Assembly (NCBI GenBank): GCA_016292775.1
Contig: JAEDFN010000074.1
Coordinates: 1-5,128, forward strand
Source: Paludibacteraceae bacterium
Lineage (GTDB): Bacteria; Bacteroidota; Bacteroidia; Bacteroidales; Paludibacteraceae
Direction: 5' to 3'
DNA length: 5,128 nucleotides
Shown: positions 1 to 5,128 of the stretch, piece after piece
Layout: each line of letters begins with the position of its first letter
Numbering within the stretch: the first letter of the stretch is position 1
Made by a program: the position numbers and the translations under genes
The notes under the pieces: model-generated
Told to the model about the DNA's origin: nothing
Database searches by the model: none
The model's input: the letters and a program-made list of their open reading frames with translations, nothing else

Positions 1-12
1 ACTCTTTCTCAT
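1..12 (-). CDS. First four codons of a putative IS3-family transposase OrfA (partial)
   Basis: Only ATG AGA AAG AGT (Met-Arg-Lys-Ser) is inside the window. OrfA of IS3-family elements supplies the N-terminal helix-turn-helix DNA-binding part of the transposase, and many OrfA proteins begin M-R-K-S followed by a basic or aromatic stretch. The call depends on the position of this ATG just inside the terminal-repeat-like sequence at 31-55, in the orientation expected for an element reading inward from that end. Four codons alone prove nothing, and it is not possible to see whether the gene is intact. It is codirectional with the aminotransferase upstream. Confidence 0.38.
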
Positions 13-55
13 ATCGGATAGTTAATAACCTGTCCAACTTTTTGGGGTCACTTCA
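1..55 (-). mobile_element. End of an IS3-family insertion sequence (terminal inverted repeat plus start of orfA), cut by window edge
   Basis: Read on the minus strand from about position 55, the sequence is TGAAGTGACCCC followed by AAAAAGTTGGACA. This matches the terminal inverted repeat pattern I know from many IS3-family elements: an outer TG, a C-run, an A-run and GTTGGACA inside. About 20 bases further in, an ATG at 12 begins codons reading M-R-K-S, a common start of IS3-family OrfA proteins. The outer tip is uncertain because TG dinucleotides occur at 58, 55 and 50; 55 fits the usual repeat best. The rest of the element lies beyond the left edge, so the second repeat and the target duplication cannot be seen. 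The tip is about 37 bp past the aminotransferase stop codon. A solo IS remnant is the main alternative. Confidence 0.6.
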
Positions 56-92
56 TCAAAGTCTTCAGGGATTTATATTTATCGGATAATGA

Positions 93-1289
93 TTATTTTC
101 TTCCCGGATATACTTTTAATGCTTCTGCAAGACATTTGATAGCCTCTTTAAGATCGTCAATTTTAAGTACATAGGCAATACGTACTTCATCTAATCCACA
201 ACCTTTTGTTGAATAGAAACCTGCTGCAGGTGCTACCATCACGGTCTTATTCTCATATTGGAATTCTTCTAATAACCATCTTGCAAAACGCTCGGAATCA
301 TCAATAGGAAGTTTTACTACCGTATAGAATGCTCCTTTTGGCTTTGGACAATATACTCCCGGTATCTCGTTGAGGGCTTTAACCATATAGTCGCGACGAG
401 CAATATACTCATTATATACACCGTCGAAATAGTCTTTAGGAGTCTTTAATGCTGCCTCTGCTGCTAATTGACCGTAAAATGGTGGGCAAAGACGTGCTTG
501 TCCGAATCTTAATGCTGCATTTATCAACTCTTTATTGTGTGAGATAATAGCACCAACACGTACACCACACATTGAGTAACGTTTTGATACTGAGTCCATA
601 AGTACTACATTGTTCTCAAGGCCTTTGAGAGTCATACATGATATGTGGCTGTTTCCATCGTAGCAGAATTCGCGATATACCTCGTCTGCAAAAAGGAATA
701 AATCGTATTTTAATACTATTTGACGAAGTGTTTCTAGTTCTGCTGCTGAATAGAGGTAACCTGTAGGGTTGTTAGGGTTACATATCATTATAGCTTTGGT
801 GCGTGGATTGATGATTTTTTCAAAATCTTCTATTGATGGCAATGCAAAGTCGTTTGCTATTGTAGTTTTGATAGGTACTACTTTCACACCTGCTTGGAGG
901 GCAAATGAATTGTAGTTTGTATAAAATGGTTCCGGTATGATTATTTCATCGCCCGGGTTGAGGCATGCCATCATAGCTATTGTAATAGCTTCCGACCCAC
1001 CGTTTGTTACTATTATTTCATCTTCTGTGATGTTGATACCGATTGATTTGTAATATTCTGTCAGCCCTTTGCGGTATGATAAATTACCGGCAGAGTGGCT
1101 ATATTCTATTACTTTTCCATCGTATGCTTTTACTGCATCAAGGGCACATTGTGGCGTTACAATGTCCGGCTGGCCGATGTTGAGGTGATAAACTTTTACG
1201 CCGCGCTTCTTTGCTGCGTCTGCGTATGGAACCAACTTACGAATTGGTGATGCAGGCATTATCTTGCCTTTTTCTGATAATTGTGGCAT
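93..1289 (-). CDS. Class I/II pyridoxal phosphate-dependent aminotransferase (aspartate aminotransferase-like)
   Basis: A 398-residue cytosolic fold-type I aminotransferase, complete and of normal family length. It should move an amino group between an amino acid and a 2-oxo acid using PLP. Visible landmarks are the N-terminal LNIGQPD at 36-42, the phosphate-binding GGSE at 97-100, NPNNPTG at 171-177 (Asn174 near the cofactor ring), ADEVY at 201-205 (Asp202 to the pyridine nitrogen, Tyr205 to its hydroxyl), SVSKRYS with Schiff-base Lys236, Arg244 for the cofactor phosphate, and Arg370 in VRIAY for the substrate carboxylate. The first ATG is preferred over Met11 because Bacteroidales homologues, as I recall them, also begin MPQLS and continue to MPASPIRKL. 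The substrate is not settled by sequence; aspartate is the usual annotation, but aromatic or other amino acids are possible. It has its own 169-bp upstream region with a promoter candidate, so it is probably transcribed separately from the operon to its right. Confidence 0.93.
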   Translation of the reverse strand: MPQLSEKGKIMPASPIRKLVPYADAAKKRGVKVYHLNIGQPDIVTPQCALDAVKAYDGKVIEYSHSAGNLSYRKGLTEYYKSIGINITEDEIIVTNGGSEAITIAMMACLNPGDEIIIPEPFYTNYNSFALQAGVKVVPIKTTIANDFALPSIEDFEKIINPRTKAIMICNPNNPTGYLYSAAELETLRQIVLKYDLFLFADEVYREFCYDGNSHISCMTLKGLENNVVLMDSVSKRYSMCGVRVGAIISHNKELINAALRFGQARLCPPFYGQLAAEAALKTPKDYFDGVYNEYIARRDYMVKALNEIPGVYCPKPKGAFYTVVKLPIDDSERFARWLLEEFQYENKTVMVAPAAGFYSTKGCGLDEVRIAYVLKIDDLKEAIKCLAEALKVYPGRK

Positions 1290-1366
1290 AATCGTATTTT
1301 GTTTAAGGTTTGTATTTACTTTTTATTTCTTTTTTGAATGCATTTAGTGCCTTCTAAAAATCGCTG

Positions 1367-1396
1367 CAAAATTACAATATTTTATTGTACTGCAAT
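1367..1396 (-). promoter_or_regulatory. Candidate Bacteroidota sigma-type promoter for the aminotransferase gene
   Basis: On the minus strand, 1374-1367 reads TAATTTTG, an exact match to the Bacteroidota -7 consensus TAnnTTTG. Upstream, 1396-1393 reads ATTG, a three-of-four match to the -33 TTTG. The 18-base spacer is close to the usual length of about 19-20. Transcription would start a few bases below 1367 and leave an A-rich leader of roughly 70 nt before the ATG at 1289. No Shine-Dalgarno sequence is evident, which is normal for this phylum. The match is based on consensus alone, and such AT-rich motifs also occur by chance. Confidence 0.45.
1373..1389. repeat. Perfect inverted repeat TACAATA-TTT-TATTGTA inside the promoter spacer
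   Basis: Two 7-base arms (1373-1379 and 1383-1389) flank a 3-base loop. The repeat fills most of the spacer between the -7 and -33 candidates upstream of the aminotransferase. It could be an operator for a dimeric regulator. It could also be a weak AT-only hairpin at the end of the upstream operon, although it lacks the GC-rich stem and clean U-run of an intrinsic terminator. A CTGCAA hexamer also occurs on both sides (1364-1369 and 1390-1395). Chance is a real possibility in sequence this AT-rich. Confidence 0.35.
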
Positions 1397-1458
1397 GCTC
1401 TTTTGGATAATTTATTTTATCGCTTATCGGCTACAAAAATTATATTTCGTTTCTTTTT

Positions 1459-2217
1459 TTAATCTTCAAAGATTATTTTCGGCTGGGCGGCTTTTTTTTC
1501 TAATATCTCTTTGTCAATTTCCGGGGTAAGGTGCTCTTCTTTATTACGATAGTAGTATATTACTCCGCATTTCTGACAGGTGATATATCGTTCGTAAGGC
1601 AATAAATTTTCGTAGTAAGCCTCTATTGAATCCCATATTTGGAGTATTAGTTCGTCTACTTGATCGCGCATCTCAGCTACTTTTTGTTGATTTCGTGAGG
1701 TGGATTTTTGACGAATTTTTTGACTTACGTTTAAGTCGTAGAAGATGTCGTAGAATACTTTAAGCTTTGCTGCGGATGGAAAAGATAATGGCACACCTCC
1801 ATGTGATACGCGCTCTTGCTCTCCGTCTATGATATTTCTGCCCCATTCTATTAAGGCAGTATCGGATGTCAAGTCGGGTACGGTATTGTCTTCCGTATTT
1901 AATTTGTAATACTCTTTGACGTTCTTTTTTAAATCTCCACGGATTACTGCAAAATTAAGCACTTGTATAAAGTGAGAGATGTACATCTTTACATTTTTCG
2001 CTGCACTTTGATACTTTTTGTTCCATTCTACTTGCGAACCAAAAGTTTGGTTGTATTCCCCTACCAGCATGCTAAAGGCGTTGTAGTATGCCTTTGCTTG
2101 TGATAATAATTTTAGGGATATCGGCATTTTGTCAAGCTCCAAATTCTCGAGTTCTATAGCCTTTTGGAGTGACTTTAGTCGTGCTTGGTCGGTTTTTGGA
2201 AGTCGTCTGTAAGGCAT
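1459..2217 (-). CDS. Conserved hypothetical protein, mostly helical, with a C-terminal CxxC
   Basis: A 252-residue protein of unknown function. It has no signal peptide or membrane segment and looks cytosolic. Its start (M-P-Y-R-R-L-P-x-T-D) and its central ISHFIQVLN...RG block (80-94) resemble an uncharacterised family that I recall as widespread in Bacteroidales; this is memory, not a search result. The sequence is rich in charged residues and predicted helix, for example 10-55, 66-105 and 175-205. Near the C-terminus it has CQKCGVIYYYRN (214-225) followed by His229, a half zinc-ribbon-like knuckle with only one CxxC, and then a charged tail. Two other features would argue for a metal site: a second Cys/His pair, or dimerisation across this knuckle. 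Neither is visible. The gene starts 22 bp after the prenyl synthase stop and is probably the last gene of that operon. The start is the first ATG in the frame after the upstream gene. Confidence 0.8.
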   Translation of the reverse strand: MPYRRLPKTDQARLKSLQKAIELENLELDKMPISLKLLSQAKAYYNAFSMLVGEYNQTFGSQVEWNKKYQSAAKNVKMYISHFIQVLNFAVIRGDLKKNVKEYYKLNTEDNTVPDLTSDTALIEWGRNIIDGEQERVSHGGVPLSFPSAAKLKVFYDIFYDLNVSQKIRQKSTSRNQQKVAEMRDQVDELILQIWDSIEAYYENLLPYERYITCQKCGVIYYYRNKEEHLTPEIDKEILEKKAAQPKIIFED

Positions 2218-2239
2218 ATATGTAAGTTTTTAGAGGTTG

Positions 2240-3202
2240 TTAATCGTTTCTTCCCATGAGTTCTTTTGCTAATAATACAAACGGAGCTTTCTCTTCTTCA
2301 CTCTTGTTTATCTTATCAAGACTTTCGAGGGATAATTTATAGTAATGGTTGATAGCTTCATTACATCTCTTTGGCATATCCAATTGATTGTAGATATCTA
2401 TTATTGTAGATACTTTTTCTCTTTCGTGTATGCTATTGTTGTCTAATAGTTGTGTAATGGTAAGTCGTTGTGATACACCGCAATTCTTTAATGTTTGAAT
2501 GAGCAAGAAGGTGCGTTTGCCACACATGATATCTCCGCCGATTTTTTTGCCGAAGGTGCTCTCATCTCCATAGCAATCGAGATAGTCATCACGTAATTGG
2601 AATGCTATTCCTATGTTGATACCGAATTCGTAAATATTGTTGGCATCCTCTTTTGACGCTCCGCCCAAGATGGCTCCCATTTTTAATGCACATGCAAGGA
2701 GTACAGCCGTCTTGAGGTATATCATATGATAATATTCTTCTATTGTAACGTCGGTTCTCGTTTCAAAATTGGCATCGTATTGCTGCCCTTCACACACTTG
2801 TAATGCCGTGGTTGTGAAGAGGTCTAATATCTCTTCTTTCTTGTCGGTCTCGGTCTTTGAAAGATATTGGTATGCTTTGATGAGCATGGCATCTCCCGAT
2901 AGTATGGCTGTATTATCGTCCCATTTTACATGTACTGTCGGACGGTTTCTGCGCATATCGGCTCGGTCCATTATGTCGTCATGGAGTAGTGTGAAATTAT
3001 GAAATATCTCTAATGCTACTGCTGCCGGCATGGCTTTGTTGATGTCGCCTCCAAATAATTTTGTCGCCATAAGTGTGAGCATAGGGCGTAATCGTTTTCC
3101 TCCACTCTCTAATGCGTAGGATATCGGAGTATATAATTGTTTGGGCTCTATGTTCCAATCTATTTCTTTGAAATAGTTTTGAATAATTTCTTTTAATTCC
3201 AT
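2240..3202 (-). CDS. Polyprenyl synthetase family protein (trans-isoprenyl diphosphate synthase, FPP/GGPP class)
   Basis: A complete 320-residue all-helical trans-prenyltransferase. It condenses isopentenyl diphosphate head-to-tail onto an allylic diphosphate. Visible motifs are GGKRLRP (34-40, IPP binding), the first aspartate-rich motif DDIMD (75-79) followed by RRNRPTVH, GQ at 139-140, KT at 164-165, the second aspartate-rich motif DDYLD (205-209), and the GGDI..GK segment (222-229). All metal-binding aspartates are present. Phe70 lies five residues before the first motif, and the motif has no two-residue insertion. By the chain-length rules known for this family that pattern fits a short product, as in archaeal-type GGPP synthase, rather than a long-chain quinone-tail enzyme. 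The product length is inferred. It lies 16 bp after ddl and 22 bp before the hypothetical gene, so all three are probably cotranscribed. Its product could feed the undecaprenyl carrier or menaquinone. Confidence 0.92.
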   Translation of the reverse strand: MELKEIIQNYFKEIDWNIEPKQLYTPISYALESGGKRLRPMLTLMATKLFGGDINKAMPAAVALEIFHNFTLLHDDIMDRADMRRNRPTVHVKWDDNTAILSGDAMLIKAYQYLSKTETDKKEEILDLFTTTALQVCEGQQYDANFETRTDVTIEEYYHMIYLKTAVLLACALKMGAILGGASKEDANNIYEFGINIGIAFQLRDDYLDCYGDESTFGKKIGGDIMCGKRTFLLIQTLKNCGVSQRLTITQLLDNNSIHEREKVSTIIDIYNQLDMPKRCNEAINHYYKLSLESLDKINKSEEEKAPFVLLAKELMGRND

Positions 3203-3218
3203 GATATTTATTTTAATG

Positions 3219-4205
3219 TTAAGATAGTTTATTAATGCTGTTCTCTATTATGTCTGTCATTACATCGCTGATTTTAAGCTCTGCCGCTCTGATTTGTTGC
3301 GGAATAAAGCTGGTGGCAGTCATTCCCGGTGTTGTGTTTATTTCGAGCATGTAAATTTCATCCTCTTTTGTAACAATATAATCTACTCTAATAATGCCGT
3401 TTGCTTCTATTAAATCGTAAATTTCGGCAGTGATTTTTTGTACTCTTTTTGACAACTCTTCGGGTATTCGTGCCGGTGTTATCTCATCTACCTGTCCGTT
3501 GTATTTAGCGTCGTAATCAAAAAATTCGTTGTGTGTAACTACCTCGGTAACGGGAAATACTGTGGTTTTATCGGCGGTTTTGTACATTCCACAAGTGAGC
3601 TCCGTGCCGCTGATAAATGATTCTATCATCACTTTACTGCCTTCGTTAAATGCTTTGGCTATGGCGGGTAATATCTCTTCTTTTGATTTTACTTTCGTTA
3701 CTCCGAAACTGCTGCCTCCTGCTGATGGTTTTATAAAGCATGGAAGTCCAATATAATCGAGTATGTAGTCGACGTCCACTTTTTGCTCTCTACTTTTCAA
3801 CTCTATACTTTTTGCGATTTTTACGTTGCTGTTGCGTAAGAAATTGTTACAAAAGAATTTGTCGAATGTCAATGCAGCCGGCAATACGTCGCAACAGGTA
3901 AAAGGAATGCGAAGTAGTCGGAAGTAGCCTTGTAATATGCCGTTTTCTCCCGGAGTGCCGTGAATGGTGATGTAGACGCAATCAAATAGTGTCTTATTGC
4001 CTTTGTGTGTAAACGAGAAATCGTTTTTGTCGATAGGTATTTTTTCTCCGTCTACGAGTGCATGCCACTCTTTCCCTATTATTGTTACTATATATTTATT
4101 ATATCTTTCAGATGGTATAAAAGTCATCAATCCTTCGGCACTTCGAAGTGATACTTGCCATTCGCTGGAATCGCCTCCTGCTACTATTGCTATGTTCTTT
4201 TTCAT
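3219..4205 (-). CDS. ddl: D-alanine--D-alanine ligase
   Basis: A complete 328-residue ATP-grasp ligase that makes the D-Ala-D-Ala dipeptide of peptidoglycan precursors in the cytoplasm. Order of landmarks: N-terminal AIVAGGDSSEWQVSL with Glu15 aligned to the E. coli D-Ala-binding Glu15; HGTPGENG at 82-89; FDK around Lys116; the ATP-binding KPSAGGSSFGV at 159-168; Glu195 in the adenine region; the omega-loop AKY with Lys234 and Tyr235; then RVD (Arg273, Asp275), LEIN (Glu288, Asn290) and PGMT with Ser299 nearby. The catalytic arginine and the three metal ligands are all present. Tyr235 at the position that is Phe in D-Ala-D-Lac ligases points to the normal dipeptide product and gives no hint of vancomycin-type resistance. 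The segment FTCCDV (102-107) differs from the YTG-type loop of proteobacterial enzymes but resembles Bacteroidota versions I recall. It starts 12 bp after the pseudouridine synthase stop and ends 16 bp before the prenyl synthase, within one probable operon. Confidence 0.96.
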   Translation of the reverse strand: MKKNIAIVAGGDSSEWQVSLRSAEGLMTFIPSERYNKYIVTIIGKEWHALVDGEKIPIDKNDFSFTHKGNKTLFDCVYITIHGTPGENGILQGYFRLLRIPFTCCDVLPAALTFDKFFCNNFLRNSNVKIAKSIELKSREQKVDVDYILDYIGLPCFIKPSAGGSSFGVTKVKSKEEILPAIAKAFNEGSKVMIESFISGTELTCGMYKTADKTTVFPVTEVVTHNEFFDYDAKYNGQVDEITPARIPEELSKRVQKITAEIYDLIEANGIIRVDYIVTKEDEIYMLEINTTPGMTATSFIPQQIRAAELKISDVMTDIIENSINKLS

Positions 4206-4217
4206 ATATATTATGTG

Positions 4218-5128
4218 TTATTCCGTAATATTTGAAGGGTTGTATTTCCTCCATTTCTCTAATAGTAATTGCATATCTTGCGGTAATTCGCTGTCGAATT
4301 CCATCCGTTTTCCGGTAGTAGGATGAGTAAATCCGAGTGTTTTTGCATGAAGGGCTTGGCGGGGGCATATCTCAAAACAGTTGTTTACAAACTGTTTGTA
4401 TTTTGCTGTCCTTACTCCTTTCAGCGGTTCATTACCTCCGTACCTTTCGTCGTTGAATAGTGTGTGGCCGATATGCTTCATGTGTACCCTTATTTGGTGA
4501 GTACGTCCCGTTTCCAATCGGCACTCCACTAAAGTGCAGTATGCAAAACGCTCTAATACTTTGTAGTGAGTGATCGCATGTTTGGCGAGTGGATTCTCTT
4601 TTTCGTCAAAAACGGTGAAGAGCATTCTGTCGCGTGGGTCTCGTGCCAATGCTCCGTTTATTGTGCCTTCATCCTCTTTTATTACTCCCCATACCAATGC
4701 ATTATACGTTCGAGAGGTGGTTTTGTAAAAAAATTGCGATGATAAATTCGTCTTTGATGCTTCGTTTTTTGCCACCAATATCAGTCCCGACGTGTCTTTG
4801 TCTATGCGGTGCACCAAACCAATGTGCGGGTTGTTGGCGTCGAAGTCCGGATTGTCGCGTAAATGCCACGCCACCGCATTCAGTAATGTGCCGTCGAAAT
4901 TCCCAAACCCGGGATGTACTACAAGGTTCGGCTGCTTGTTGATGAGTATTATATCATCGTCTTCATACACAATATTGATTGGTATATCTTGCGGTATAAT
5001 GGTGACTTCATTTTTCGGAAAATCGAGCACTACGGTGAGTATGTCGTTGGGCTTGATTTTGTAGCTGCATTTTACCGGTTTACCGTTTGCCAATACATGC
5101 CCTGCGTCGGCAGCCTCCTGTATCCTGT
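4218..5128 (-). CDS. rluD: RluD/RluA-family 23S rRNA pseudouridine synthase, N-terminus beyond the window
   Basis: The enzyme isomerises specific uridines in large-subunit rRNA. The frame is open to the last base of the window. The TTG at 5093 is not a credible start, because the codons above it (R-I-Q-E-A-A-D-A-G-H-V-L at 5126-5091) continue smoothly into ANGKPVK and complete a typical S4 RNA-binding domain, ending near KPNDIL. The catalytic domain follows. It has the NKQPNLVVHPG block, the catalytic motif HRIDKDTSG with the catalytic aspartate at 4800-4802, and the RLETGRTHQIRVHM motif at 4479-4520. The C-terminus, including a HPTTGKRMEF segment, is intact and ends at TAA 4218. The S4 domain followed by this catalytic core is the RluD/RluC layout. 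RluD is the closest match, but the target uridines cannot be read from sequence and the symbol is by family similarity. It precedes ddl by 12 bp and is the first visible gene of the operon, whose promoter lies off the right edge. Confidence 0.92.
   Translation of the reverse strand, partial: RIQEAADAGHVLANGKPVKCSYKIKPNDILTVVLDFPKNEVTIIPQDIPINIVYEDDDIILINKQPNLVVHPGFGNFDGTLLNAVAWHLRDNPDFDANNPHIGLVHRIDKDTSGLILVAKNEASKTNLSSQFFYKTTSRTYNALVWGVIKEDEGTINGALARDPRDRMLFTVFDEKENPLAKHAITHYKVLERFAYCTLVECRLETGRTHQIRVHMKHIGHTLFNDERYGGNEPLKGVRTAKYKQFVNNCFEICPRQALHAKTLGFTHPTTGKRMEFDSELPQDMQLLLEKWRKYNPSNITE

Noticed and set aside
12..88. Nine-base direct repeat TATCGGATA at 12-20 and 80-88.
   Set aside because: One copy lies inside the IS end and one outside, so they cannot be the target duplication of a single tip. 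The repeat is short enough to be chance.
1323..1343. Possible six-codon leader peptide (M-H-S-K-K-K) upstream of the aminotransferase.
   Set aside because: Its A-rich codons reflect the leader's base composition. There is no attenuator hairpin and no run of regulatory codons to support a role.
1459..1502. GC-rich stretch followed by a T-run at the 3' end of the hypothetical gene, considered as an intrinsic terminator.
   Set aside because: The GC segment (GGCTGGGCGGC) does not fold on itself into a stem, and it encodes the conserved tail of the protein. The T-run is simply lysine codons on the other strand.
1338..1529. 63-codon plus-strand open frame covering the intergenic region and the 3' end of the hypothetical gene.
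   Set aside because: It is cysteine- and phenylalanine-rich low-complexity sequence arising from T-runs, it overlaps the promoter candidate and a conserved gene on the other strand, and it resembles no protein I know.
3502..3522. Possibility that the ligase is a D-Ala-D-Lac (glycopeptide resistance) enzyme.
   Set aside because: The omega loop keeps Lys-Tyr (234-235) rather than the Phe of depsipeptide ligases, and no van-type partner genes are nearby.
4108..4368. 86-codon minus-strand frame spanning the rluD-ddl junction.
   Set aside because: It lies out of frame over two well-supported genes, and its translation is a frame-shifted shadow of both.

Overview
This 5.1-kb window looks like a chromosomal segment from a member of the Bacteroidota, most likely the order Bacteroidales. 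It is AT-rich and compact, and its proteins closely resemble the Bacteroidales versions of housekeeping enzymes as I recall them. The start sites show no convincing Shine-Dalgarno sequences, and the one visible promoter candidate fits the Bacteroidota -7 consensus TAnnTTTG. I could run no database search, so the taxonomic call rests on recognition.

Every real gene lies on the minus strand, so transcription runs from right to left. At the right edge is a 3'-partial view of an RluD/RluA-type 23S rRNA pseudouridine synthase, whose frame stays open through the last base of the window. Next come D-alanine--D-alanine ligase, a trans-type polyprenyl (FPP/GGPP-class) diphosphate synthase, and an uncharacterised 252-residue protein. 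The gaps between these four genes are only 12, 16 and 22 bp, so they are probably one operon. It joins rRNA modification, peptidoglycan precursor synthesis and isoprenoid chain elongation. The last may feed undecaprenyl carriers or quinones, but that link is inferred.

A 169-bp gap (1290-1458) follows. It holds a Bacteroidota-type promoter candidate whose spacer contains a perfect 7-bp-arm inverted repeat. This probably drives the next gene, a class I PLP-dependent aminotransferase (93-1289). The remaining 92 bp at the left edge contain what looks like the terminal inverted repeat of an IS3-family insertion sequence, followed by the first four codons of its transposase orfA. The IS lies just downstream of the aminotransferase and in the same orientation.

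Apart from the IS end this is an ordinary housekeeping region, and I found no convincing novel multi-gene system. The points most worth checking are the IS junction, the uncharacterised operon member with its C-terminal CxxC, and the inverted repeat in the promoter spacer. No gene-free stretch exceeds 300 bp.
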